Assembly (NCBI GenBank): GCA_020091685.1
Contig: CM034610.1
Span: 30,531,134-30,595,133 of the forward strand
Length of the DNA stretch: 64,000 bases
Direction: 5' to 3'
DNA from: Lutjanus erythropterus
Lineage: Eukaryota; Chordata; Actinopteri; Lutjaniformes; Lutjanidae
A program made the translations under genes and the position numbers. Below are positions 1 to 12,810 of this stretch, in pieces. A model generated the notes under the pieces. The model did no database searches. It saw nothing but the letters and a program-made list of their open reading frames with translations, and was not told the origin of the DNA. How positions within the stretch are numbered: the first letter of the stretch is position 1; every line of letters begins with the position of its first letter.

Positions 1-691
1 AATTAATGTTGAATCCATAATTGCATCAGTACTAAATGAATTGGGTGACTATCCAGTTGTGTAGTAGAGAGACATTTTGGTCTGTTAATAGTCATATCAA
101 TATATGAGCTGTCGTTACTCAAGGCCCTCACTGAAACCCCATGATGCACTACTGCTAACACCCCATAGAAATCAAAAATGAACGGACAAATTCCAGACCT
201 AGAATAGATCTGATGATGCCAGGACAGCAAAACATAACATTAGCTTGTACTTGTACATGTAGCATGTTAGAGCCACTGACATGACTTTACACTCTTAGTA
301 TTTTCAAAATGCATAATGTTGCATCTAATGGTTCAAATAAAAGTCACACTTTCTGAGGACACAGGGACAACATGCGATCAGTAGTTCTATGTTTGACCAA
401 ATGGTCCTTGTAGCTGCAGGACGGCTGAGTCTGAGAGGGATCAGCAGCACAACCAATCCTTTGTAGGGAGCCATTTGATTCAATACAACATACTAATAAG
501 TGGATACATATACAGTTTATCTTCTTTTGTGCTCACTTGTCTACCTCTCACTGTAACATTTTAAAGGACCAGTGTGTAGGATTTAGTGCAACCAACTGTA
601 GGAGAAACTACTGTGGCCATGAAACACACTGCACCTTTAAATACAAGCATGTTGTTGTGCTTGTTTACATTCTCCTCTGTGATTTTCTTAC

Positions 692-779
692 ATGAGACTT
701 GGCCCAGAAGATGAAAACCTCGGCCACCATGCGGAACAGCTCCTCAGCCTCTGGGTTGGACTCTTTCAGCCATCTGGCC
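692..779 (-). CDS. ryr2: ryr2 exon w62, last exon in the window
   Basis: Encodes [20 protein letters not shown] and VFIFWAKSH. Phase 0 end, donor GTAAGA. The next conserved block (NFKREEQNF) is not found in 1-691, which is intron with no recognisable element; the gene continues off the left edge. Confidence 0.94.
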
Positions 780-3700
780 CTGTTGGTCAATGAAGGCAGG
801 TTAGTGCACCTTTAACCATAACAAAGTACTCCATGTAGCAGTCAGGCCTTCCTCAAAATAATGCAAGCATGCAGCTTAGTGTCAGTAATACAGAGAAATG
901 TAGCTTATGTGTACAGTATATCAAACTGTGTACTTCATTTGATGGTGATGTAGGTCACAGCATAAGTATAATGGAGAAGTGTTGGAACCATCCAATCAGA
1001 GCACTGTACCTGTTGTAGTCTACGAATCGTATGAGCAGAGGGTAGAAGGCGTACAGGTCTCTGACCAGTATAGTGAACTGGTCCATGATGAGAAGCTCCG
1101 TCTCTGACATCTCCCCCCTGCCCTCCGCCTTGCTGTGTTCCTCATCCATCAGCACAACTGCTGCTTTCTGCATGACACAGGAACAGATCGCCTTGTGTTT
1201 AGACTGTATGTGTATGTATTACATGAGTCCACCAATATTCTGATGAGCTACATAATAATCTGTAATACATGATGAACAAAGCAGACTCACTTTTTTGAGT
1301 TTCTCCATCAGAGGCAGGAAGTGAGTCTTGAGCAGCTGGGCTTTGGCCTTGCTGATGATTGGCTGAGAGAAGACTGAAACAGAGATTTAGCTTCAAAGTT
1401 TAGTCTGTGTTCATGGTGTTCAGTTTGATGCAGTGACAGTGTGTGTGTTTCTGTGTTGTGAGTGTGCCAAGGTGACTGATAGATGGTCTCTATAATTTAA
1501 AACTTTTCAAAACCTTTTAATGCTACCTGGAATTATTTAAAACCCTCTTCCCATGTTTAAGTGTCTAGAAAACAGTTTTTGAAATTGGTCCAGTTTTGAG
1601 GAGAGCACTGCAACCAGCAGCCATAAACAAGTTACAGTGAAATCTTTGTGTTTCAATAGTGAACCATCAGTGTGTCCACTAAAAGGCTTTGTTTTTGCCA
1701 CTGACAGGCTCAGATAAAATAAAAGATCCCTACAAAGATAGAGCTTTTTTGTTAGAGTAAGATACGTTTTGTTTCACCAGAAAGGGCTGATTTATTGCTC
1801 TCTCCAAACACACCAAACTCCATTTACAAAAACAGTAATTTCATCATCGTCATCTTTATCTTTATCTACTAACTTGACAGAAGCAAAATAAAATTCACCA
1901 AATCTATCAAGCAAGAGGGAGATCAAACATAAAACAAACAGTGGAGAGAAATGGCATGACAGCTAGGAAATTCTAACTGAATTAAAGATTTATCATTTCA
2001 ACCAAACTTCAACAGTTTCTGTGTGTTTACCAGCTAGTCTCTTCATCCAGGCCCCTTCATCGATCCCCAGGTTGTTGTAGATGATCTTGAGGATGTTTCC
2101 TAACAGAGTGTTCATGTGTTCAGAGGTCACAGATGTGCAGCAGCTGTCAGCTTTGTCCGGGTTGCTCTCTGGTCCGTGTTCCCACCAGTGAGACATGTAG
2201 CTGCACAGCATCGGCAACACCACCTGCAGAGACAGGACAAATAAAGAGGACATGTTAAACTGTCATCAGATAATCCTGACATGATGCTTTGTAAAGCGTC
2301 TCACTGACAGTCTGACAAAAAAAAAAAACAGATTTTTTTGAGCATTATTTGGGTTCAGCTAACACAGGATTAACATCTTGAATTCCCATTAGGGGGCAGT
2401 CAGCAGTGCAGCGCTGCAGTGATGCAGTTTGGAAGTTCTGGTCAAGAGACATTGGATTTCCTCAAATATGATGGATTTATTTTTTTTTTTTCAATTTTTA
2501 AAAACTTTTTATTTCCTTTTAACGGGCACAATCATATAGCCCAGACACATGCTCAAAGACACAACAAGGTCATAAATGTCTTTAGGAAGCAGTCTGTTAG
2601 TTTCAGGATCGCCTCGATGTCCATACATAGTTCCAGTAAGAAGGAATGAATAATAATTTTTGTCCATGAGCCCAGACAAAATGGATACATACACAAGAAG
2701 AAAAGAATAACATGTTTGCTCATGCTTATATTAGGACAGGAAAATGAAAAACATAAAAATTAAAAGAAAAAAGTGAAGAAAAAAAAAACAAAATAACATA
2801 AAAAATATAATAAAGAAAATAGTGATAACACAATGAAAAAAAGAAAATATGAAAAAGAAACCCACAAGTTGTTACACTTTCTCTTAGCTCATCAATCAAT
2901 CAACAAAAAATGAGATTATCTTGTTAAAAATAGACCTGTTCTTAACTGTAACCTTGCAGTTATGTTTCCATGTAATAAACATCCTTCACACTCTGCTCTG
3001 TGTTTGCAGCCTCAGCCAGGAGACTGAGATCATCTTCTCAGTATTATAACTAAGACCCTCAGTAGTAATATCTGGTTGTTTATGGTAATATCCCCAGTAT
3101 AAAGTAAGATGGTTTAAAGGGCAATTCTATATATAATCTTTTTTTTTCTTTTTCTGTTTTGACAATATTCTAGCAGTTTTGGCCAGTCACAGAAGATGTG
3201 TGTAGCGTCTCCTTCTAGGCCACAGCCTCTCCAGCACTGAACAGAGGTGCCACTGGATTTTGTTGTGACAAGAGGAGGCCTGAAAAAAAACTCTTCCTGT
3301 CTTTCCAGTCAAATTCCTTCCAGGTGGGGCAATTTATTTTATATACCTCTATACACGCTCCAAGTTTTGATCGGAAATTGCAGTGTTCATCTCCAGTTCC
3401 CATTTTCCTTCAAATCCAAGCTGTTATCCATCAGTTCTTCTTGTCATATCGTGTACGTATGTGACATGATCTTCTTTTAATAGTCCGTTTAATTGTTAAT
3501 ATAAAGAAATGTTCTTTGTCCCATTCTTGTGCTTGTCTAAGTAGTATTGTAACTGTAAATATTTAAAGAAATCAGGGGCTGGAAGGTTGTATTTGTGCTG
3601 AAGTTGTTAAAAGAATATCACGACTCCTCCCTCAAATAACTGCTCAAACATGATCAAACCTTTTTCTTCCCACTTTTGAACCCTGCCTCTAATTTAGATG

Positions 3701-6700
3701 GCAGAATGTCAGTATCGTATGCAATTTAAACTGTTCCAGATTTAGACAACAGGAGTCTTAACTTCTTTCTAACATTTGACCATATTTTTAAAGTGGTTTT
3801 TACCTGCTGATTATAACATGGATGATTTTGAGAAGAAACCAGAGCACCCTGAGGAAAAGAAACCCACATGGATATGGATACAACAGTAAGTAAGGTTAAG
3901 GTTGTAGCCCACCTCCATGACATGAGGCATCTGGGTGTATCTCATGCCAGACTCTGCCAGCTCCATGATCTCCTCCAAAGACTTCTCTAAGTTTGGGATG
4001 AGAGGACAAACCTCTCCGACCTGCCCTGGAAGACCGAGAGCTGAGAGGAGGAGACAGAAATGACCTTAAACACCAAAGAGAAATACAAACACGAATTCAT
4101 AACTTAATAAGTAGACAGATGTATATATGCTAATACTGTTAAGTTTGTATTGCAGTCAGAATGTGGAAGCTAGTTAGCCTAGCTGGGTCGACTTTGTGAT
4201 GTAAAATGAACAGACTGTTGAAACTAACACAAACAGTCCTGTAACCTCGGCTCTCTGAATGTCACTCTCAGAGTAATATACTGAGCACTGAGCTGCATAA
4301 AGACGAGACATATTTCTCAGAGGACACTTGTACATCTTGGTGTAATTCCGCCCCCTCATGTATGTGAGATGAAGCACACAGAACAGCTTTACACTGAAAT
4401 AACCTCCACACTGAGCCAGTAGAGTCCAGTACCTGCTCTGTCTTTGGCTCCTTTACTGTTGTAGATGGAGAAGCTGTTGAACTTGTTGATGTGACGCTCG
4501 AGGAAAGCAACAGGGAAGGCTGCTGCGAAGGCAGCTAGACACTTTCCTAATGCTGGACGCTGTCTGGAGACAGAGAGGAGGAGGACAGATGAGAGGAAGA
4601 GAGCAGACGAGACAAATTATTATTATTGTCATTATTAGTCATTCATTTCATTTTTTCAAATGACACAATAACTCAATGTCAGACAGGTTTGTTTGGAAAC
4701 ATCTTTGGTAAGTAACTCTGTGTGCATCTACTAGATATATCATCCCAGTGTGTGGACATCATAAAAAAAACAGTGTAAACTATGCTGATTTTGAGTTGCA
4801 TTCAATGTTCTCTGCAAATTGAAATGCTCTGCATACATGCTAACCTTCATTAGGAGGAACTTCTAATACGAAAACAAACTGAAAAAAGACTGAAAAAAAC
4901 ATCCAAACCCAAACAGATCAACACTTACTTATTTCTAGGTCTTTTATTTTGTTTGTCTTTTTTTCTATTTTGTTGTTTCTCTCTAGTCTTCTTTTTGTTG
5001 TTTTACTTTTATTTATGTTTTCTTTTCCTCGCTGCCACCTGTTACCTTTCTGTGTCCTTTAATATTTTGGTATTGTTAGTATATTTGTACTGTATGTGTG
5101 TATAGGCATTAATTGGTGAATAAAGTGAAAGAAAAAAAATCTTCATTAGAAAGAAACAAAATTCTATAACAAGTTTCCTGCACCTTAAACACATGTGTAC
5201 TGTTGGCTTTACTGTACCTCTCTACATAGATGCTCTTGTTGGTTCCCAGAAAGTAAAGGCTGTTGAGGATTCTGTAGCAGGAAACCTGGACATCATCCAC
5301 TGCAAGAAGAGGCAAACAAAAAGCTGTTTTTCAGGCATCAAAAACACACATTTCAAAGTCAGAAATGTTGGAAACTTGGCAAACATGTTTCAGTGAAGTT
5401 TCTGTTATACTTTATCAGATTCAACAGACTTTTACATTCTGAACTTGTTTCACTGAAAATGACCTTTTGTTTTTTTTTTAATAACATTTGCTTATATTTC
5501 AAGCCCACAACATCAAAAACACACATTTCCATGAAAAAAAGTTGGAAACTTGACATTCTTGAAGGCAAAGTTTCATTCTGGTTTCTGCTGTAGTTGTTAA
5601 GGTTGAACAGAACATCAAAAACAAACATTTCCAAGTCAGAAATGTTGGAAACATGATCTTCTTAAAGGCAAACATGTTTTTCATTGAAGTTTCTGTTGTA
5701 CTTTTTCAGATTTCATCATGAGTTTCAATGACTTTTAACCTGTTTGGTTATGGTAGAGGAATGCTCAGTGTAAATGACCAAATATTAAGTTTTACATCCT
5801 AGTGACACAGAAATCTATTTCATGTTAGAAATCTGACGTTATCCTTGAAGTAGAAAACATTACCTGCTAGGATTTCACCTTAATCATACATAATATGGAC
5901 AACACAAGTCAATACGCACATATGAGGTCTTCTCCAAACATGTTCTGTCCGATGTGTTCAAACAGGGAGGAGAGGACGGGCAGCAGGGCGAACGTGGTGT
6001 AGTTGATGATCTGGGTGACACCGCGCGGCTGCTCTCTGCTGTGGGTGAACTGACCCAGCTTCAGGTTCTCCTGCGTCTTCTCCAGATCTTCTGCCGCGCT
6101 GTCGAAGTACGACCGCAGCGCTGCCTTCACTGACTCCAGACCAGTCTTCATCACTGTCCTGATTCATGGGCAGAGTACGGTTTTACATTATTATCTTTAC
6201 AAGACAGACTTCTTCCAACCAACTGTATTTTAATAGACATGCAAGAAGGCACACATTCTAGTGTTTTAATCACTGCTAAGAAAAACAAATTAAAGAAATG
6301 GCACAGTCTTGAGTAATTAAGAAAGAAAACAAAGACAGGGGAACAGTGAACTACATTACAGCACTGATCAAATGTCAGCAACTGCATCTCATGGCCTTCA
6401 TCATCAAATGGAGTTAGGTGAGTTGTCTTGTGTGGCCTAAGCATGAAGCAGGAACTTGTACACAGAGTAGAACGTGTTGTTAGCGAGGAGGAGGACGGGG
6501 AGAGGAGCAGCAGTAGATCAGATGACAACAGTGTGTTGCTATTGATTAACTCAGCTCCATCTCTGGAAAACTCCTCATCAAACGTGCCCATTTGGATTTT
6601 GAAATGTGTTGAGGAGTAGACATGAATATTTTTCCTGAAAATGAAACATTTTCTATTCTGGGAACAGAAATACACCATCCCAGTGTGTGTGGTTCCAAAT

Positions 6701-9700
6701 CTAACAGCTTCAGTGGATTATCTGGTGGTATTAACAATTATTGAGAACGTTGTTTCAACATTAATCAACATTATAATGAACATGATAAAAACTGAGCACA
6801 GTGCATGCAGCTTGACCTTTGCTGCAGCAAATGAAATGTCAAGTTTATTATCTGTGATCTGTCACTGTCTGACTGAACATCTCATGGAAGTGATATTTTA
6901 CAATTCATAACATTTTAAACTAACAAAATTCATTTAAACAAGTCATTTCAGGGTTTCAAAGTCATGATATTGAGCTGCGACAACATTCATTTCTGTTCAC
7001 GTTCAGGAGCTCACACTGTGTGTGCTTGAGTGTTCAATATAGTTGGCTTAATAAAGTTAATATCATTTCAACTTAAAAAACCAAACTCTAAAAAAGCTCT
7101 CACTTGGTGTGAGGCTTCAGATGGATTCTTTGGGAGATTTTGGTCCTCTTTCTTCACTTAAGGACACTTTTTGCCACAGCTGACTGCTGAACGCAAATCC
7201 ATCATATGCTGCATGTCTGCCAGTATTACCCGTATTATACTACCCATAATTGATTTGGATAAATTATAGGGCTGTCAGTTTAACGCGTTAATTAGATTAA
7301 TTAATTATGCTGCAAATTAACGCGCTATAAAAATTAACGCAATTAATCATGGGTGGAAAGTCAATGCGCAAGCATTTTAAATTTGGCCCATTGAGTTCGG
7401 CACGCGTGTGATCCGCGGACCACATGTGAGCATCATAGTTTTACTGTCACTGTTACTTTTGTATAAGTTATAATACCAGAAATCTCAATGCAGAGTTGCA
7501 GTGAAAAGAGGACAAATGCGTCTGTATGCAGCGCATCTCTGTGAAGAGCGACTAATTTAAAAGTCGTCACATCACCTTGATTGAAATCCAGACTGTAACT
7601 TTTTTCACTGATGTAACTCTGCTATCACAAAGAAACAGATCATAAAACTGTGATGTTCATTGAAACTTTGGTGATATCAGCTGTCTTAACTTCTACACAG
7701 CTCCTCTCTGCTCACCGGTGCAGCTCTGTCTCACCCCGTCTGTGACAGAGTGTGTCTGCTGATTGATCGTGACTTCTAACCAATCAGATGTGCTGCTGTA
7801 GGCGGGACATTGAGTCAGACTACAGAGCGTAGTTGTATATTATACTGTACAGTGTATAATGATCTAATATATGTATAGTATATACATAGTACAGCACTGT
7901 ATACGTTTGAAGTTTTTAATATATTACCATTATCATTACTATTATCATTATTATTACATCACATAACTATGGTGATAATTACAGACAGACAAAGATCAAA
8001 GACAAGTGCATTTTTAAAATAATTTAACTCTAATCCCACCACTTTTTTCTTTTTTGCTGATCCAAAAAATGATCCGATCCGTGACTCAAGCCCGTGATAC
8101 GATTTTTGATCCGTTGCACCCCTAAGAGCGAGGCAAGCTTACTTGGACCTTTGAACGGCAAGTTTATTTATAAAAAGAACAAAGACGGGACTATTAACAA
8201 GAACGCAGTGATTTGTACCTTGTGTATTCAATTGATTAGTCATGCACTACAATTTTGTAATGTCCTAGAATTCAAATTCTTTATTTGGGGACCTTTAGCA
8301 GATATGAGATTAAAATGCGATTAATTAGATTAATTAATTACAAATCCTGTAATTAATTAGATTAATTTTTTTAATCGCCTGACAGCACTAATAAATTATG
8401 AATCAAATGTTCTAGAAGCGTCACCTTGAATTTTGTCTGAGATTCCAAATGTCGCAGCAAACCTCAGTCCAGCACATCCCTCTGGTGCAGCACAATTTAC
8501 AACTTCATTGTTGAATATTTTGAAGTATTTCCACACAAAGCTGGTGTCAGACATGGTGTTGTGTGTCTCATTCAGCCACAAGTTACTGCACTAACTGCAT
8601 TAATGATCAGACGTGTTTGAATTCATTCAATTCATGCTTTGTGCTTGTTAGCTAATTAATTAAAGCACCCAGCCAGTGACAAGTAAGAGCAACAAAACAC
8701 ACACTATCCTGCATGAAAATTAAATCTGAAGAATAATGAAGCTCATGCTAGGTCCTTCAGTCTATGGCAATTTTACAACTGCTTTGCCTCGAGACTGAAG
8801 AGTCGCTGCACCTCAAACTTCGTGTTGGCATGAAACCCAATTCCCCTCCGTAGATGGCGCCTATGGATAAGTATTAGCTAGTTAGATTGGTAGAGTAGGA
8901 AGGAAGTTTACTCTAAAACTGCTGTTGAGACATTTCTGCGGAGAGGGAAATCTTTTTCCGATACCTCTTTTTCATGTCCCTGGACTCCAGGATGACAGAT
9001 ACAAACAAAAACAAAGTGCTGTGTAGCACAATGTCATTTAAATTCCAGCAAACCACTCAGTAGTGTTGACATGCAACCTGCAACAAGAAAGAAGTGGCGG
9101 GGGCGATGTCGTAATTCATTCACCTTCAGTGGGTCGTCTCCTTAAGAGCACTGCCAGCATTCACCATGACACATGACACATGACACATCATCCCTGGTGT
9201 GATGTGACACACACACACATGTATCACAGTTGATGTCTTTCTTTCCTTACCTGGCATCAAGGCTCTGTCCCAGTATCTGCAGACAGTTGACTATGGACGT
9301 GGCATTGTTACCTGGAAAGCAGACAGGATTATGTAAGAGAAAATCCTCTGTGTGCAGAGATCTGTCAGGAATATGACGAATCAGCACTACAGCACACAAA
9401 AACAACAAAACAACAGCCCTCTTCAAATCAATAGGAGCCGTCTGTCTGGGAAAACAAACCTAAAGAATCACATCTGTCATGTGATTTAATAAATAAAAGC
9501 AGATCATCATATTCAAAGAAAAAAGATGTTCCTTTAAAAACATTCATATACATAAACGGGGACATTTCAGGCTGATTAATCCCAGACCTTTTACACTGTC
9601 AGCAGTACTGGAACCAACAATCCTGGCAGCCTAATAAATAATAAACATCTTTAACTGGCCTAAATGTGTCTGTTTCCTGTTGAATCAGGTTTTAATCCGC

Positions 9701-10832
9701 AGAGCTGGAACATCTTTTTACTTTGAGCAGAATGATGTGATGGAACGTTCTCACAGTCTGGATCTGATTCAACAAGTTGCAATACACACACCACACAACA
9801 CACACAGCAGCTGAGCAGAGGATACACACCCACAATATAATGCATGCATGCACACACACCCATGCACACTGAGGATGCTGTTGAACTTTTTCATGTCCAA
9901 CCTCTCTACCTGTGTCTCTGTCTCACACAAACGCATTATTACTCATTCTAGAGAGTTCATGTCATACCAAAAAAAAACACTTGAACAATTATTAATATCA
10001 ACACTCTCATTCCTTTTTTTGAAAATGTACTCTTTAGTGATTTATATGTATGAAACATATGTAATTTATTAAATGTTTTGGTTTGCTTCAATTTCTAAAA
10101 CAGCCTTGTCCCAGACAAGAATTCACAACTTCAAACTATTTTAAAAAATGTCTTAAAAGTCTTCAAAATGTAAAACTAACAATACCTGCTGATAACATGG
10201 GTATAAAATGTGCTCCTATAATCATCTTTGTTTTACAACAGATTTTTTAATGAAAGTGTTGGCCCATTAAAATTGTGTCCGAGATTTTCCAAAAACTGAT
10301 TTAATCAGGCATAAAAAAGGGTTAGCTACAAGGACCCCTGTCTCACTTCCTGGTTTAAAAAATGGTGGGAATACTGCTCAAACACTGGTTAACTTTATTA
10401 TATTTTTTTAACAAATTCATTAAAAAGCAAGTTGTGCAAGTGGGTCATAATTGGGTCCAAGCAGTTGCAAATTTTCACATTTTTAGAGCAGAAGAGCAGA
10501 TGCTGATAAATTGAAAGATTAAAATGATGAGAGAATCTTGGCTCTTTGCCTTTTTTGAGATAAATGCTAAAGAATAATGTTACAAAATCACCTTGAGTTC
10601 AATAAGTGCCATTATTCCTGCCTTAGCATTAAGCTTCTGACTTAAAATCCTAACTTGGCCTAAACAGAATGTGGATTATAGCACACTAAGCATGAAAGGG
10701 ATACAGGTATGTGAGTGTGTGTGCGTGTGCGTGTGCGTGTGTGTGTGTGCGTGTGTGTGTGTGTACGTGTGTGTGTGTGTGTGCGCGTGTGTGTGTGTGT
10801 GTGTGTGAATATATATATTTATAATATATATA

Positions 10833-10870
<38 letters not shown>

Positions 10871-12761
10871 CATATAATATAGCAGTTGGGATTAAAACAC
10901 TATATGAGTACAGCCTTTTATGTTAGCAAACATTTGGCTTTTAAAACTTTCAGTATTAATCATTTTCAAACATTCACTCTTCTGTTAGCTCTGTTTTTGG
11001 TCTTTACTATTCCTGATAGGGATGTTCCTGACAACTAATTTCCCTACTGATTAAACACATATTTTAATTTAGACTAGTCGACTACTCTAACAGTAAGAAA
11101 GCACTCAGAAAGCAGTTAAAATTGAGCACAATTTATTAATTGATAATTAATGATAGTATTTCTGGTGCCGACTGGCAAAGGTGGTGATGTTTAATCATAC
11201 AGACGACTAATCACACGCATCCCTAATTCCAGAGGGCAACAGCTGTCTTTTTAGCTGCTAAATGCTCTACTATGTTCACCAGCTAGTCTCTAACTGTGCT
11301 GCTGGACTGGTAGTGTAAAGGAGGTTTAATTGATTTTTCTGACTGATTGTGATGTGAGCAGTGAGACTGAACCAAAACAGTCAGGTTGGGGGCTGTTAAC
11401 GAAATATGAGATGAAATAACCATTATTATTAAGCTCAATAGAGCTGCAGACTTAGTGATTATAGCTGATCATCATATAGATCAGTTCCCATCATTTCCTC
11501 TCAGGGCCATCAAGATTATCATGTCTTAATGTGTCAACATATTCATTTTTATATTTCTAATAGGATCAGGATCAGCTCAGCGTGTTTCATTTGTGTCACC
11601 ATGAGATTGTAAAATAAAGTTCTCTCAGGGACATGTGTGGTGTTGGCAGGACTCCTGGTTCGGCACAGGATGAAACCATTCACACTGAGAACGACAGCAG
11701 AGAGGGACAGAGGTGGAAGCATTAGGCATGAACGTCCTTACAAATAAGGATATCCTATATCTGACAAGAACTCCCAGTTTGCAGAAAGACTGAAAGGATT
11801 CAATGAGAGGAGAGAGAAGGGAGGTAGAGAGGAAGCAGAGAAAGAGATAATCACATGAGAAAGAAGAGAGAGGACACAGAAACAGCGGTCTCCAACAGAC
11901 TCCCAACGTCTTATTCAACATTTAAACAAGAGTTTGTGGTGTATCCTGCAATACTGCCACTGTTTTATCTGCCCGTTGTCGTATCATTTGTCACCTCACC
12001 TGGTCACCATCTCCTTCTCCTTGTTGGAGGCGTAGCCACCACTGCTGATTGGATGGATGGCTGTGGACAGGAAGTACAGCCTGTGGTTTTTAAAGTACTG
12101 ATCCACCAATGGCAGCACGACCTGAGGTTAAATAACACAGATACTCAATGTTATTGCCTCCAGTAACTGTCTGCCTTTAAAACAGGAAAAAACTGTGTCA
12201 TAGAAGTCTTTGAAGCTTAGCTTCCAACATTTCAGAATCATTTGAAGGTGTGACTCAGGACAATCTACACGTATGACCACTTCAATTAGAATTGTGTGTA
12301 CATACATTGTGTACATACACATACTTTTTTTAACTCTAACGGTCTCCTTTTCTCCTGGTTTGTCCTGAGCAACATCATGATCATTTATTATACTGTTGTT
12401 TGTGTCTTTGTCTATTACAGTACAGTATTGTTATTACTAACTGTTTTTCTACTGTTTTACTTATTTCTGATGTTGTGAAGTTTATGTATAATTTTAATTT
12501 GTGAAGTTTGATATGTAACATCAACCTGCTGTGGGACTACAGATGGAAATGCTCATTAACATGTACTGTACCTATTTTAATAAAATAAATGGAATTAAAT
12601 GAAATTCCATACACAGAATATGTTCAATTTCACCACCAGTGAGTCAAATGAAAATACCAACATTACAACATTACAGTACATTAAAAGTTATGATAGAAAA
12701 GAGTCAAATATAAAATAACAAGTGCAAATTCAAAATAGCTGTGAGCAGCTACTGTGGTGAA

Positions 12762-12810
<49 letters not shown>

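Noticed and set aside
1..691. Search for the next ryr2 exon (NFKREEQNF block)
   Set aside because: No matching sequence on the minus strand; this stretch is intron.
6151..6678. 175-residue minus-strand open frame next to exon w55
   Set aside because: Intronic run continuing past the w55 acceptor; no conserved motif, and the splice acceptor at 6158 explains the exon.
8094..8324. Independent small zinc-finger gene
   Set aside because: The BED-like frame lies inside the hAT element and is truncated by stops; it is a transposase remnant.
11855..12166. 103-residue plus-strand open frame
   Set aside because: Antisense shadow of exon w52.
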